Below, piece by piece: positions 27,324 to 36,091 of a DNA stretch of 46,946 bases. The stretch covers positions 1-46,946 of the forward strand of contig NZ_SOEZ01000022.1 in the NCBI RefSeq assembly GCF_004402215.1, given 5' to 3'. Position 1 is the first letter of the stretch; every line of letters begins with the position of its first letter. Source of the stretch: Cryobacterium tagatosivorans. Lineage in GTDB: Bacteria; Actinomycetota; Actinomycetes; Actinomycetales; Microbacteriaceae. The notes below the pieces were generated by a model that was not told where the DNA came from, did no database searches, and saw nothing but the letters and a program-made list of their open reading frames with translations. A program made the position numbers and the translations under genes.

Positions 27324-27405
27324 TCGGCCGGATTGCCCATTCGTCGATATGCTCGGACCAGCGACTCAGAGAGGCAGACGCAACGCCGTTTGGAGGTGCA
27401 ACGCA

Positions 27406-27837
27406 GTGATCGACATGCGACGCTCGAGCCAGCTTGCGAAGACGCCCGCGGCGGTCTCAGTGGCCGTGATCCTGGTCGCCGTTATCTCACTCTTTCTCGG
27501 TCTGCATACGCTGCACGGTCAGGGCGATGATGCGCCAGGAACGTCACATACAAGCGCCTCGGCCGGGCCGCTGGACTCGGAGTCGCTCGCCAGCGTCGCC
27601 GGTGAGACCCCGCAGACATCTTGCCCGGATTGCCAGATCCACTGCCCAGACGGTGAATCGACTGTTTCGTGTGCGCCTGCCAGCACGCCTGTGCTCATGA
27701 CGCCTTCCCTCCCTCGGCAGAACGAGCCGAATGACCTGGGTCGTATCGATGACGCTGCGGGCGAGGCTCGGCTTTTGTTCGCGTCGCAAAAAACGCACCC
27801 GGTTTCGCGCGTTGAGCTGTCCGTCAGCCGCGTTTAA
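27406..27837 (+). CDS. DUF6153-like small secreted/membrane protein, no. 1
   Basis: A 143-residue protein with an N-terminal helix ([20 protein letters not shown]) and a polar tail with [17 protein letters not shown], a cluster of four cysteines and a His. It ends with an RVELSVSRV tail, like the LLSISRI tail of the second such protein (35,520-35,999). DUF6153-type proteins occur in actinobacterial copper clusters. GTG 27406 with GGAGG 11 bases upstream was chosen. It precedes the CPD-type ATPase by 116 bp and probably shares its transcript. It may bind copper outside the membrane (inference). Confidence 0.6.
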   Translation: MIDMRRSSQLAKTPAAVSVAVILVAVISLFLGLHTLHGQGDDAPGTSHTSASAGPLDSESLASVAGETPQTSCPDCQIHCPDGESTVSCAPASTPVLMTPSLPRQNEPNDLGRIDDAAGEARLLFASQKTHPVSRVELSVSRV

Positions 27838-27953
27838 AATCCTGCCACCAGTCCGGGCGCAAGCATCGGATCCGGGTTCCAGACCGGTTTAGGGTTCGGC
27901 GTGGGCGCGCGTCGAATGCCGACGGCATCGCATTCCAGAGAGGAACAGTTCGT

Positions 27954-30431
27954 ATGAGTCAGCAGATTGAAACCGCAGTTATCGAGGTGAAAGGCGTCAA
28001 CTGGGCTTCGTCCAAGGCCGTCGCCGAATCCGTGCTCTCCCGCCGACCGGGGGTGCTGAGCGTGGAGGCAAATCCGGTTGCGCAGACCGCCACGGTCGCC
28101 TTTGACCCAGCGTTGACATCAATTGCAGACCTCGCGCGCTGGGTTCGGGACTGCGGTTATCACTGCTCTGGTCGCTCCGTCCCGAACCACATTTGCGACC
28201 CCATGGCGGCCGGCAGCTTGCACACGTCGCACGACGGACACGCGAGCGGCACGCACGTGTCGCACGAGGGTCACGCTGGACAGGCCACGACATCCGCTGT
28301 CGAGGAGCCGGTCCCCGACCACGCCGGCCATGCCGGCCGCGCCCAACCTGTCACCAGAACCGCGCAGGAGGCCATGGGCCACGGCGGCCACGGCGAAATG
28401 TCCATGGACTCCATGATCCGCGACATGCGCAACCGGTTTATCGTCGCGGCAGCCCTGTCCGTGCCGATCACGCTGTGGTCCCCGATCGGGCGCGAGGTCC
28501 TTGGATTCACCGTGCCGGCCCCGTTCGGCCTCCGGGACGACATCTTCGCGCTGCTCCTCTCCCTCCCGGTCATCTTCTATTCCGCCTGGATATTCTTCGA
28601 CGGGGCCGTCCGGGCGCTGAGGGCGCGGACGCTGGACATGATGGTGCTCGTGGCCGTCGGTGTCGGGGCCGGCTGGCTGTACAGCCTGGTCGTCACCCTG
28701 ACCGGCGGCGGCGAGGTGTTCTACGAAGCCGCCACCGTGCTGGCCAGCTTCGTGCTCCTTGGCCACTGGTTCGAGATGCGCGCCAGGGGCGGCGCGAACG
28801 ACGCCATCCGCACGCTGCTGGAGCTCGCCCCGGCCATGGCGCTGGTGTTCCGGGGCGGCGAGCCGGTGGAGGTCCCGACCTCAGAGGTGATGCCCGGCGA
28901 CCTGATGATGGTGCGGCCCGGGGCCAAGATCCCGACGGACGGGGTTGTAGAGGATGGAGAATCCGACATCGACGAGTCCATGGTCACCGGAGAGAGTCTC
29001 CCCGTCGCGAAGTCGGCCGGCTCCGACGTGATCGGCGCCACTGTGAACACGACCGGCACGCTGCGGGTTCGTGCCACCAAAGTCGGCGCGGACACCGCGC
29101 TTGCCCAAATTGTGGCACTCGTCCAGGAGGCGCAGAATTCCAAAGCCCCGGGGCAGCGCCTGGCCGACCGCGCGGCGTTCTGGCTCGTGCTCGTCGCCCT
29201 CATCGGCGGCAGCGTCACCCTCGCGGCGTGGTTGCTGGCCGGCGCAACCGTGCCGACTGCGATCCTCTTCGCTATCACCGTTGTCGTCATCACCTGCCCG
29301 GATGCGCTCGGTCTGGCCACGCCGACGGCCATCATGGTGGGCACGGGTCTCGGCGCGAAGCGTGGCGTCCTGTTCAAGAACGCGACCGCGCTGGAGACCG
29401 CGGCGCGGATAGATGCCGTCGTGATGGACAAAACCGGGACCTTGACCCAGGGCAAGCCGGAAGTGACCGACTTCATCGCGCTTCGGATCGATGAGGGCGA
29501 GCTTCTGTCCCTGGTCGCCGCCGTGGAGCGGGAGTCGGAGCATCCGCTGGCCGCCGCCGTCGTCACTTTCGCAGAAGCCCGGGGCGCGCCCGCCCTTTCC
29601 GCAGCGGACTTCCGCAACGTTCCCGGCCACGGGGCCGGTGCCACTGTGGCGGGCCGCCAGGTGTTCGTGGGCAATCGCAAGCTCATGCTCGCCCAGGGCA
29701 TCGACATCGGCCCGGTGGCCGCGCAACGCGAAGAGCTTGCAGCCACTGGGCGCACGGCAGTTCTGGTTGCCGTGGACGGTCAAGCGGCCGGCGTCATCGC
29801 CTTGGCCGACGCCGTCCGTGAGACTGCCGCTGCGGCCGTTGCGGCCCTGCACGACGCGGGCATCGAGGTCGTCATGTTGACCGGGGACAACGAGGCAACC
29901 GCGCAGCGGATCGCGTCCCTGCTGAAGATCGACACCGTCATCGCGGAAGTACTGCCCGAAGACAAATCCGCGAAAATCGCCGAACTGCAGGCGGCCGGAA
30001 AGCGCGTCGCCATGGTCGGCGACGGCGTCAACGATGCCCCGGCGCTGGCCCAGGCCGACCTCGGCATCGCCATCGGCGCCGGCACGGATGTCGCCATCGA
30101 GACCGCGGACGTGGTGCTGATGCGCTCCGACCCGCTCGATGTTCCCGTGGCCCTGCGCATCGGAAAGGGAACCCTGCGCAAGATGCGGCAGAACCTGGGC
30201 TGGGCCATCGGCTACAACGTGATCGCGCTGCCGATCGCCGCCGGCGTGTTCTACCCGTCGCTGGGCATCATGCTCAGCCCCGAAATCGCCGCCATCTCGA
30301 TGTCAGGGTCGAGTGTCATCGTCGCCGTCAACGCGCTGCTCCTGAAACGGCTCTCCCTGCCCCTACCGAGCGAGCCGGTCGACGATACGAAGGTCGTCGA
30401 ATCGGCGCCGGCGCCGAGTGGCGCGCGTTAG
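27954..30431 (+). CDS. P1B-type copper ATPase with CPD metal motif
   Basis: An 825-residue heavy-metal P-type ATPase. The N-terminal HMA-like domain lacks the CxxC pair (GVNWASSKA in its place) and ends DCGYHC; a His-rich stretch (residues ~90-145, many HxxH and HG) follows. Eight predicted spans, TGES, phosphorylated Asp492 in [14 protein letters not shown] and GDGVND are present, so the pump appears functional. The transmembrane metal motif is CPD (448-450) where CopA has CPC and CopB has CPH. The likely substrate is Cu(I), but the altered third ligand may change selectivity or affinity. It sits after a DUF6153-like gene. Confidence 0.9.
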   Translation: MSQQIETAVIEVKGVNWASSKAVAESVLSRRPGVLSVEANPVAQTATVAFDPALTSIADLARWVRDCGYHCSGRSVPNHICDPMAAGSLHTSHDGHASGTHVSHEGHAGQATTSAVEEPVPDHAGHAGRAQPVTRTAQEAMGHGGHGEMSMDSMIRDMRNRFIVAAALSVPITLWSPIGREVLGFTVPAPFGLRDDIFALLLSLPVIFYSAWIFFDGAVRALRARTLDMMVLVAVGVGAGWLYSLVVTLTGGGEVFYEAATVLASFVLLGHWFEMRARGGANDAIRTLLELAPAMALVFRGGEPVEVPTSEVMPGDLMMVRPGAKIPTDGVVEDGESDIDESMVTGESLPVAKSAGSDVIGATVNTTGTLRVRATKVGADTALAQIVALVQEAQNSKAPGQRLADRAAFWLVLVALIGGSVTLAAWLLAGATVPTAILFAITVVVITCPDALGLATPTAIMVGTGLGAKRGVLFKNATALETAARIDAVVMDKTGTLTQGKPEVTDFIALRIDEGELLSLVAAVERESEHPLAAAVVTFAEARGAPALSAADFRNVPGHGAGATVAGRQVFVGNRKLMLAQGIDIGPVAAQREELAATGRTAVLVAVDGQAAGVIALADAVRETAAAAVAALHDAGIEVVMLTGDNEATAQRIASLLKIDTVIAEVLPEDKSAKIAELQAAGKRVAMVGDGVNDAPALAQADLGIAIGAGTDVAIETADVVLMRSDPLDVPVALRIGKGTLRKMRQNLGWAIGYNVIALPIAAGVFYPSLGIMLSPEIAAISMSGSSVIVAVNALLLKRLSLPLPSEPVDDTKVVESAPAPSGAR

Positions 30432-30563
30432 AAGCCGGGAGCCATGCCGGAGACCTGGATTTCTCGAGCTTCCCTTCGAGCAGCGGGGTTGCGCACCGCG
30501 GGTGACGGGGGGGGTCCTCTCCCTATTGATTGTCCGAAGACGATACAGAGACTTGGAGGCACA

Positions 30564-31516
30564 GTGTTGTCGTCTAGTGTGTTGACTTCCAACGCCTCGC
30601 GCGTGGTCGGACTCGACATTGCGCGGGGACTCGCGATCTTAGGGATGTTCGTCGCGTCGTCGGCATCGTACTTCGTGGGCTCATCCTGTTGGTCCTCGGA
30701 CTCATCCTGAACATCCTGAACAGCGAAGTGGCGGTCATCCTCGACTACTACGGAGTGATGTTTCTCCTGATCGCACCCGTATTGTTCGTCCCGCGGTGGA
30801 CCCTCGGACTCGGCGCCGCAGTCCTGCTGGTGGGGGCACCTATGCTCGCGGCCGCCCTCAATGGAGCCGGACCCACGATGCAACCGCTGGCCGCCCTCGT
30901 GCGGGGCTACTTCCTCACCGGCGACTACCCGGCGCTGATGTTCCTGCCGTTTCTGCTCGTCGGCCTCATCGCGGCCCGTTCCGACCTCGGCCGCGCAAAG
31001 ACCCAGTTCTGGATGATCGCCGGCGGCGTGCTCGCGGCGGTGCTGGGCTACGGCGCGGCTTACGTTCTACCCGGACTGACCGCCCGGGCACATTCGGGTT
31101 CCACTGTCGAAATCCTGGGGTCTGGGGGTTTCGCGCTCGCGGTCATCGGAACGCTGCTCTGGCTCACGGCACGCGAGCGGGGTCGCGTCGGCCAGGTGCT
31201 CCGCGCAGTGTTCTGGCCCATCGGCGCCACCGGATCGATGGCGCTCACCGTGTACACATTGCAGATCATCCTCCTCGCCGTCGCCGTTGCTGTGCGCGAC
31301 AACTTCGACACGATCCACTACCCGGGCTGGCCGCTGCTGCTGGGGATGACCTTCGGATCACTCGTGTTCGTGAGCCTTTGGCGCCGCTTTCACGGCAAGG
31401 GACAGCTCGAACGCGGGCTCGCATTCGCCACCAGAGAGCCAGTGTCTCGAGCCAAGGCTCGCGCTCGTGCAAGGTCTCACGACGCGGAACCGGAGCCGAA
31501 GATCCAAAACCGATGA
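30564..31516 (+). pseudogene. DUF418 membrane protein, internally deleted
   Basis: GTG 30564, after GGAGG, opens the DUF418 start (ASRVVGLDIARGLAILGMFV), then the frame stops at 30,708. A second frame carries the C-terminal part from about 30,689 (VLGLILNILNSEVAVILDYY, then several spans and a final PGWPLLLGMTFGSLVF). About 60 or more residues are missing between them. The full family has ~8-10 spans and ~380 residues, so this is a pseudogene or at best a truncated protein. It follows the CPD-type ATPase; its original role is unknown. Confidence 0.75.
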
Positions 31517-31717
31517 GGGCCTGGAATGGCAGCAAGACCTTGTCGGTACGGTCCAGAGCGCGATGTTGAGGATGAGTCCCGGTCAAGAATCGGGTTGGCG
31601 TTCAGATTCATGTCACCTCCACTACGATTTCCCCGTTGGCCGAGATCGCGCTCAACGCCCCCGCGCCCGGCTGACACGACGACGGCCGCCGCGGAGGCCC
31701 CGCGTTCGCGCGTCGAC

Positions 31718-32575
31718 CTAGGTCAGTGGCTTCCACGCACGGCCCCGGTCGCTACTCGCGTAAACTGCGGCGTTGCTGCCGCTGAGCGCTGCGGCGTAGA
31801 GCGTCTTGCCGTCCGAGGAGAACGTGGCCGCGGACGTGCCCTCGGGCACGGTCAGGGTGATCCAGGTCTGGCCGCCGTCTCCGCTCAACGCGCTGCCGGC
31901 CATGCCGACGGCCACCAGCGTCCGGGTGTCGGTCGGGTCCCAGGCCGCCGACATCGCGCCGCTGGGACCGCCTAGCGCCGTCCAGGTGATGCCGCCGTCG
32001 GCGCTAGTGACGAGGCCGGTGGACATATCCGGCGCGATCAATCTGCGTGGGTCGGCCGGATCGACCAGGATGACGCCCATGAACGTCCGTCCCGCCTGGG
32101 CGTTGCGGGTCGTCCAGGTCGTCCCGCCGTCGCCACTGGCGAGCAGCCCGCGCTCGGGCGTGCCGGCGTACACGGTGTCTCCGGCCCCGCCCAGGGCGTG
32201 GACGTCACCGAGGTCGGCCTGACCGGTGACGCGCGAAAAGGTGTCGCCATCGGAGGAACGGTAGAGGCCCGGATGTCCGCCGATGAGCGTTTCCCCGCTG
32301 GTCGCGGCGGCCCCCATGGGATCGGCACCGTCCAGCGACGGGAGCTGTGTCCACGTCGTGCCGCCGTCGGCGGAGACGGCCCCGCCGTCGTGCCCTCCGA
32401 CGTATAGCCGGTCCTGAAGCACGGTCAACACGTGGAGATCTCCGCCGACATACGGCCCGACGGTGCCGCTTGTTTGCGCCGGGGGTTCACCATCGCCAAT
32501 GGCCGCTATCCAGCCCCCCGCGATGACAGCGCCGATGACGACCGCGACGGCCGTTATCCAGATTCGTGCGCGCAT
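31718..32575 (-). CDS. Secreted BNR-repeat beta-propeller protein (F510_1955 type)
   Basis: A 285-residue protein with a signal-anchor (ITAVAVVIGAVIAGGWIAA) and a chain of Asp-box repeats: SADGGTTW, SGDGGTTW, SADGGITW, SGDGGQTW and a degenerate SSDRGRAW. It is a BNR/sortilin-like propeller of the F510_1955 glycosylhydrolase-like family, common near actinobacterial copper and DUF305 genes. No catalytic residues can be assigned. ATG 32575 precedes the signal. Strand matches the M23 pair upstream (~100 bp away). Between this gene and the DUF418 pseudogene (31,517-31,717) nothing is recognised. Confidence 0.75.
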   Translation of the reverse strand: MRARIWITAVAVVIGAVIAGGWIAAIGDGEPPAQTSGTVGPYVGGDLHVLTVLQDRLYVGGHDGGAVSADGGTTWTQLPSLDGADPMGAAATSGETLIGGHPGLYRSSDGDTFSRVTGQADLGDVHALGGAGDTVYAGTPERGLLASGDGGTTWTTRNAQAGRTFMGVILVDPADPRRLIAPDMSTGLVTSADGGITWTALGGPSGAMSAAWDPTDTRTLVAVGMAGSALSGDGGQTWITLTVPEGTSAATFSSDGKTLYAAALSGSNAAVYASSDRGRAWKPLT

Positions 32576-32677
32576 GAGCGCCTCCTTCTCATTCCCGAGG
32601 ACAGTGACGCCGAACGCGGCGGAGCCGAGACCGAAAGTGCTCCCTTTGCGGTCGGCTCCGTTGGCATCAGTCGGCCG

Positions 32678-33982
32678 TTAACCAAGTCGGATTCCCCGTG
32701 TGCTCATGAAGCGTTCTGGGTCGATGCGGGCGCCGTCGACACGGGTGTCGAAGTGCACATGGCACCCGCTCGACGCTCCGGTCGTCCCGACCAACGCGAT
32801 CGCCGCGCCGGCATCCACGGATTGACCCGGTTTGACCAGCACCCTGCTGTTGTGCGCGTAACCGGTTTGAACGCCGTTACCGTGGTCGATGAGAACCCAG
32901 TTTCCGTAGGAACCGAGGTCACCAGCGTAGACAACGGTTCCCGCCGTTGCGGCGAATACCCCCCTGCCACACCCGGCGGCAATGTCCGTCCCGTAGTGGA
33001 ACGCGCCGACACCGGCAACAGGCCTGCTGGGGCGCGGCCCGAAGCGACTACTGATCCATCCGGAAACGGGCAGCGCCCAGCCCTGGCCGCTGAGCTGACC
33101 CGAGTCACGTGACCCTCCACCCCCAGTCGCTGCTGCCGCCGCCGCTGCTGCTGCCGCTGCTGCTGCTGCTGCTGCACGGCGTACCGTCTCGCCTTTCGCG
33201 AAGTCGGCTTCTGTGGCGGCACGTCCCTCTTTGAGGACCGCGAGTTGCGCCTGCATGGTGCCGGCGTATTGCTGCTGTTCGGCGAGCATTCGTTGCACTG
33301 CGGAGCTCGCCTCGACGGCCCTGGTCAATGCCGACTGTGCCTCTGCGGCCAGGGCGCCGAGTGCTTTCTTCGCCACCTTGGCCTGATTTGTCAACGCGGT
33401 CGCGGAATTCCTGTCCGACGCTGCTTGCGCATAGACAAGGCTCGTGCGCTCGGTGAGTTTGCTCAGTGAACCCAACCGAGAGAGTAGGCCTTCCGAGTCG
33501 CTGCCATTCAGGAACAGTGTCATCGAGAGGTCCGTGCCACCGGATCGAGAGAGCATGGACGCCAGTCTTCCTGCCTGCTTCCGAGAGGCATCCGCGCGCT
33601 TGGCGGCTTCGTCGGCCTGCCCCTGCAGAATAGTTGCGCGGTAGGTGGCCTCGTCAAACAACCCCTGGGCGCGCTCATATTCGGCACCCCGCCGCGTGGC
33701 AATGCCCTTCGCGGTCTCGACGTCTGTCTTCAGTCCCGCGATCAGGGTGGTCAGCTTGTCTATTTGGGTGCGCTTTGAGGCTTCACTGGCCCTCGCGTTT
33801 TCGACGTCCGCCCAGGAGGGGTACGCGGTGGCCCGTGCGGGTTGTATGACGCCACCAGCCGCGACGAGCGAAAGTATGACGACAACGCCCCACGCTCCCC
33901 GCCAGGAAACACGCTGCCCTCCAGAACCACCGGCCCCATTCGAATTGGCGATCACAGCGGGCCCACCCGCGTAGTGAGCCAC
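32678..33982 (-). CDS. Secreted coiled-coil M23 endopeptidase, no. 2
   Basis: A 434-residue protein: signal-anchor (WGVVVILSLVAAGGVI), a long coiled coil (residues ~60-280), a poly-Ala run of ~16 residues, then a LytM domain with AFHYGTDIAAGCG and CHVHFDTR. This is the EnvC/RipC-like design in which the coiled coil controls the peptidase. The Cys pair near the active site matches M23 no. 1. GTG 33982 overlaps the end of M23 no. 3 by 31 bp, so the two are one operon. The poly-Ala is encoded by a GCN-rich repeat at ~33,130-33,175. Confidence 0.82.
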   Translation of the reverse strand: MAHYAGGPAVIANSNGAGGSGGQRVSWRGAWGVVVILSLVAAGGVIQPARATAYPSWADVENARASEASKRTQIDKLTTLIAGLKTDVETAKGIATRRGAEYERAQGLFDEATYRATILQGQADEAAKRADASRKQAGRLASMLSRSGGTDLSMTLFLNGSDSEGLLSRLGSLSKLTERTSLVYAQAASDRNSATALTNQAKVAKKALGALAAEAQSALTRAVEASSAVQRMLAEQQQYAGTMQAQLAVLKEGRAATEADFAKGETVRRAAAAAAAAAAAAAAAATGGGGSRDSGQLSGQGWALPVSGWISSRFGPRPSRPVAGVGAFHYGTDIAAGCGRGVFAATAGTVVYAGDLGSYGNWVLIDHGNGVQTGYAHNSRVLVKPGQSVDAGAAIALVGTTGASSGCHVHFDTRVDGARIDPERFMSTRGIRLG

Positions 33983-34794
33983 GCGAACGGGTCCGTCGGT
34001 GTTACGCCATCGAGCAGGATCTCGAAATGCAGGTGAGGACCGGTACTCTGACCGGTGTTGCCAACGCTTCCGACCTGCTGCCCGACGACGACTGGCTGCC
34101 CCGGTCTCAGGGCGAGAGAGCCCTCCTGCATGTGGGCGTAGAGGCTGCTGACGAGCCGACCATCGACCCTGTGGTCAATGATGGCGTACACGCCGAGCCC
34201 GCTCTTGTCGGTTGAAGACACTTCGCGCACCACACCGTCAGCCATCGACTGGATGGGTGTGCCAACGCCGGGGTTCATATCGAGTCCCTTGTGGAAGCTG
34301 GAACAGCCTCCACACGGCGGCACCCGAGGCCCGAAGTAGGTCGAGATCGGGACACCCGTCAGGAACGGCCACTGGATCGGACCGAGATAGTTCATGTACG
34401 TTCCGGCAGTCTGAGAGTACGCGAACGGCGCAGGCCGAGGCGCCGTGCCCACCTTGTATCCGTCGCGCTGAACCGTGACCGACGCCGCGGCGCTGACCGG
34501 AAGACTCTGCACGCCGGCGGCGGCTGCCGAACTGTGCGGTGGCTCGGCAACGGCGCCGGGATTCACGGCGAGGGCGGGCAGCGACACGCTGATAGTGAGG
34601 AGCGCGACGAAAGCAATTGCGGTCGTCGCGATCGCCCGCTGTCGCAGGGGCTTCCTGGCCGACCGCGATACTTTTCGGCGTGTCTGCGGTCGATTTCGGC
34701 GTGTCCGCCGTCGATGTTTTCGAGTGCGCTCGCGCTCCTCGGCCTCCCTCAGGTGTCGTCGCGATGGACTGGGGGTCTCTGGGGTCGTGTTAAT
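33952..34794 (-). CDS. M23 endopeptidase no. 3, probable AUU start
   Basis: A 280-residue LytM-type peptidase: basic N-terminus (HLREAEERERTRKHRRRTRR), signal-anchor (ATTAIAFVALLTISVSLPAL) and an M23 domain with SFHKGLDMNPGVG and PHLHFEILLD. A CGGC motif lies 3 residues before the His ligand. No ATG, GTG or TTG occurs in frame before GTG 34587, which would cut off the signal. The frame is open back to the DUF305 stop. ATT 34794 (rare AUU start), with GAGG six bases upstream, gives the expected N-terminus; this may be a mutated ATG. Overlaps M23 no. 2. Confidence 0.65.
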   Translation of the reverse strand: MNTTPETPSPSRRHLREAEERERTRKHRRRTRRNRPQTRRKVSRSARKPLRQRAIATTAIAFVALLTISVSLPALAVNPGAVAEPPHSSAAAAGVQSLPVSAAASVTVQRDGYKVGTAPRPAPFAYSQTAGTYMNYLGPIQWPFLTGVPISTYFGPRVPPCGGCSSFHKGLDMNPGVGTPIQSMADGVVREVSSTDKSGLGVYAIIDHRVDGRLVSSLYAHMQEGSLALRPGQPVVVGQQVGSVGNTGQSTGPHLHFEILLDGVTPTDPFAWLTTRVGPL

Positions 34795-34833
34795 GACGTG
34801 CCTCGTATTCGAGATAAGAAATGCGAGGTGCGT

Positions 34834-35436
34834 TTACAGGGTCGCCAGGAGGTCCTTCATAACCTGAATCTCGGCAGTCTGGCTCGTGACGATCGCCTGG
34901 GCCATCGCTTTGGCGTCGGCGTTTTCGCCCGCGTCGAGCTCGGTCTGGGCCATTGCGATGGCGCCCTCATGGTGCAGCGTCATCTGCTCGAGGAACAGCT
35001 TGTCGGCCTCTGCTCCAGATGCGTCCCGAAGCGCCATCATGTCGTCGTCGGACATCATCCCGGTGGTCCCGTGGTCCATACCGGACATGCCCTCGTCCGC
35101 TCCCCAGGACGTGAGCCAGGTCTTGAGCTGCTTGATTTCCGGGTCCTGCGCCGCCTTGATCTGGGTGGCCAGGTCGACGACGCGCTGGTCGACGCCGTCC
35201 TTGGCCAGGATGTCCTCACTCATCTCCACGGCTTGTTCGTGGTGCGGGATCATCATCTGCGCGAATGTCACATCGGCCGCGTTGGCTGCGGATGCGCTTG
35301 GGGCGTTGCTGGTATCGGAGCTGCCGCCCCCGTTTGTGCCGGCCGTGCCGCCAGCGCAGGCGCTGAGGGTGAGGGCTGCTGCCAGCGCGGTGGCGGCAAG
35401 GATGTAGGTGCGTGTTCTAAGCATTGTTCTGTCCAT
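34834..35436 (-). CDS. DUF305 lipoprotein
   Basis: A 200-residue lipoprotein (lipobox LTLSAC) with two DUF305 ferritin-like repeats: MMIPHHEQAVEMSEDIL and QMTLHHEGAIAMAQTEL, each with an HHE metal-binding motif. Copper-island DUF305 proteins (CopM-like) bind copper outside the membrane. A Met/His-rich loop (MSGMDHGTTGMMSDDDMM) may add metal binding. Start at ATG 35436 (or 35424). It lies just upstream of M23 no. 3 on the same strand; its stop is 39 bp from the proposed AUU start. Confidence 0.85.
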   Translation of the reverse strand: MDRTMLRTRTYILAATALAAALTLSACAGGTAGTNGGGSSDTSNAPSASAANAADVTFAQMMIPHHEQAVEMSEDILAKDGVDQRVVDLATQIKAAQDPEIKQLKTWLTSWGADEGMSGMDHGTTGMMSDDDMMALRDASGAEADKLFLEQMTLHHEGAIAMAQTELDAGENADAKAMAQAIVTSQTAEIQVMKDLLATL

Positions 35437-35519
35437 TCATAGTCAAACATTTGGGAAACCAAGAGGCCGTGGGCACGGCAAAGCCACGCAGCCACGTGCT
35501 GGCGCGTGAGCGGGTTCTT

Positions 35520-35999
35520 CTAAATGCGACTGATGGAAAGCAGGGTCAGGCTGGGGCGGTGGACGTGAAGCGGGATCGTGCGGAATGAGCTGACCACGAA
35601 ACCGCCGGCGTCGAGGAGACGATTGTATACCGACGGCTGGCGGGCCAGGCGGATGAGAGCCACGACAATGAGCAACACCGAGCAGGTCATCGCCAGAATG
35701 CCGCAACCGGCCATGAAGTCGTCCCCGAAGCTGAGCCATCCCCCATCGAAGCCCGAGGCGACGACGACATCCGCACCGGCGCTGGCCACCATTTCGTTCG
35801 CACCGGTGAGGTCCTGAGCTGGCGCGGAGGCGCCCGGTGCAGCGACGGCCATCTCATGCTCGGCGCCGACGCCGGCACCGGCAGAGTGAACGGCGAACAA
35901 GCCGAGGAGCAGGGCAGCCATGGCCAGAACCGACACGATCAGGGAGCGGATGACATGGCGTTGGGGACGGCCCGAGATCGGGGTGTCGTTCACAATCAT
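35520..35999 (-). CDS. DUF6153-like membrane protein, no. 2
   Basis: A 159-residue protein with two membrane helices (SLIVSVLAMAALLLGLFAV and CGILAMTCSVLLIVVALIRL) separated by a small polar loop; it ends LTLLSISRI. It fits the DUF6153 family of actinobacterial copper islands. GAGGTGAC lies before ATG 35999. It lies between CopA and DUF305 on the same strand. It is longer in the membrane than the first copy at 27,406 but shares the C-terminal form. Function is unknown; a copper-binding or transport-helper role is inferred from context. Confidence 0.65.
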   Translation of the reverse strand: MIVNDTPISGRPQRHVIRSLIVSVLAMAALLLGLFAVHSAGAGVGAEHEMAVAAPGASAPAQDLTGANEMVASAGADVVVASGFDGGWLSFGDDFMAGCGILAMTCSVLLIVVALIRLARQPSVYNRLLDAGGFVVSSFRTIPLHVHRPSLTLLSISRI

Positions 36000-36091
36000 G
36001 TCACCTCTAGTTCGAATCGGATTGGTTACGCACAGTTCGGGCCTCTCATACAGTACCCGATGGCCCGAGCGGCCGGCTGGGAGAACGGTGT

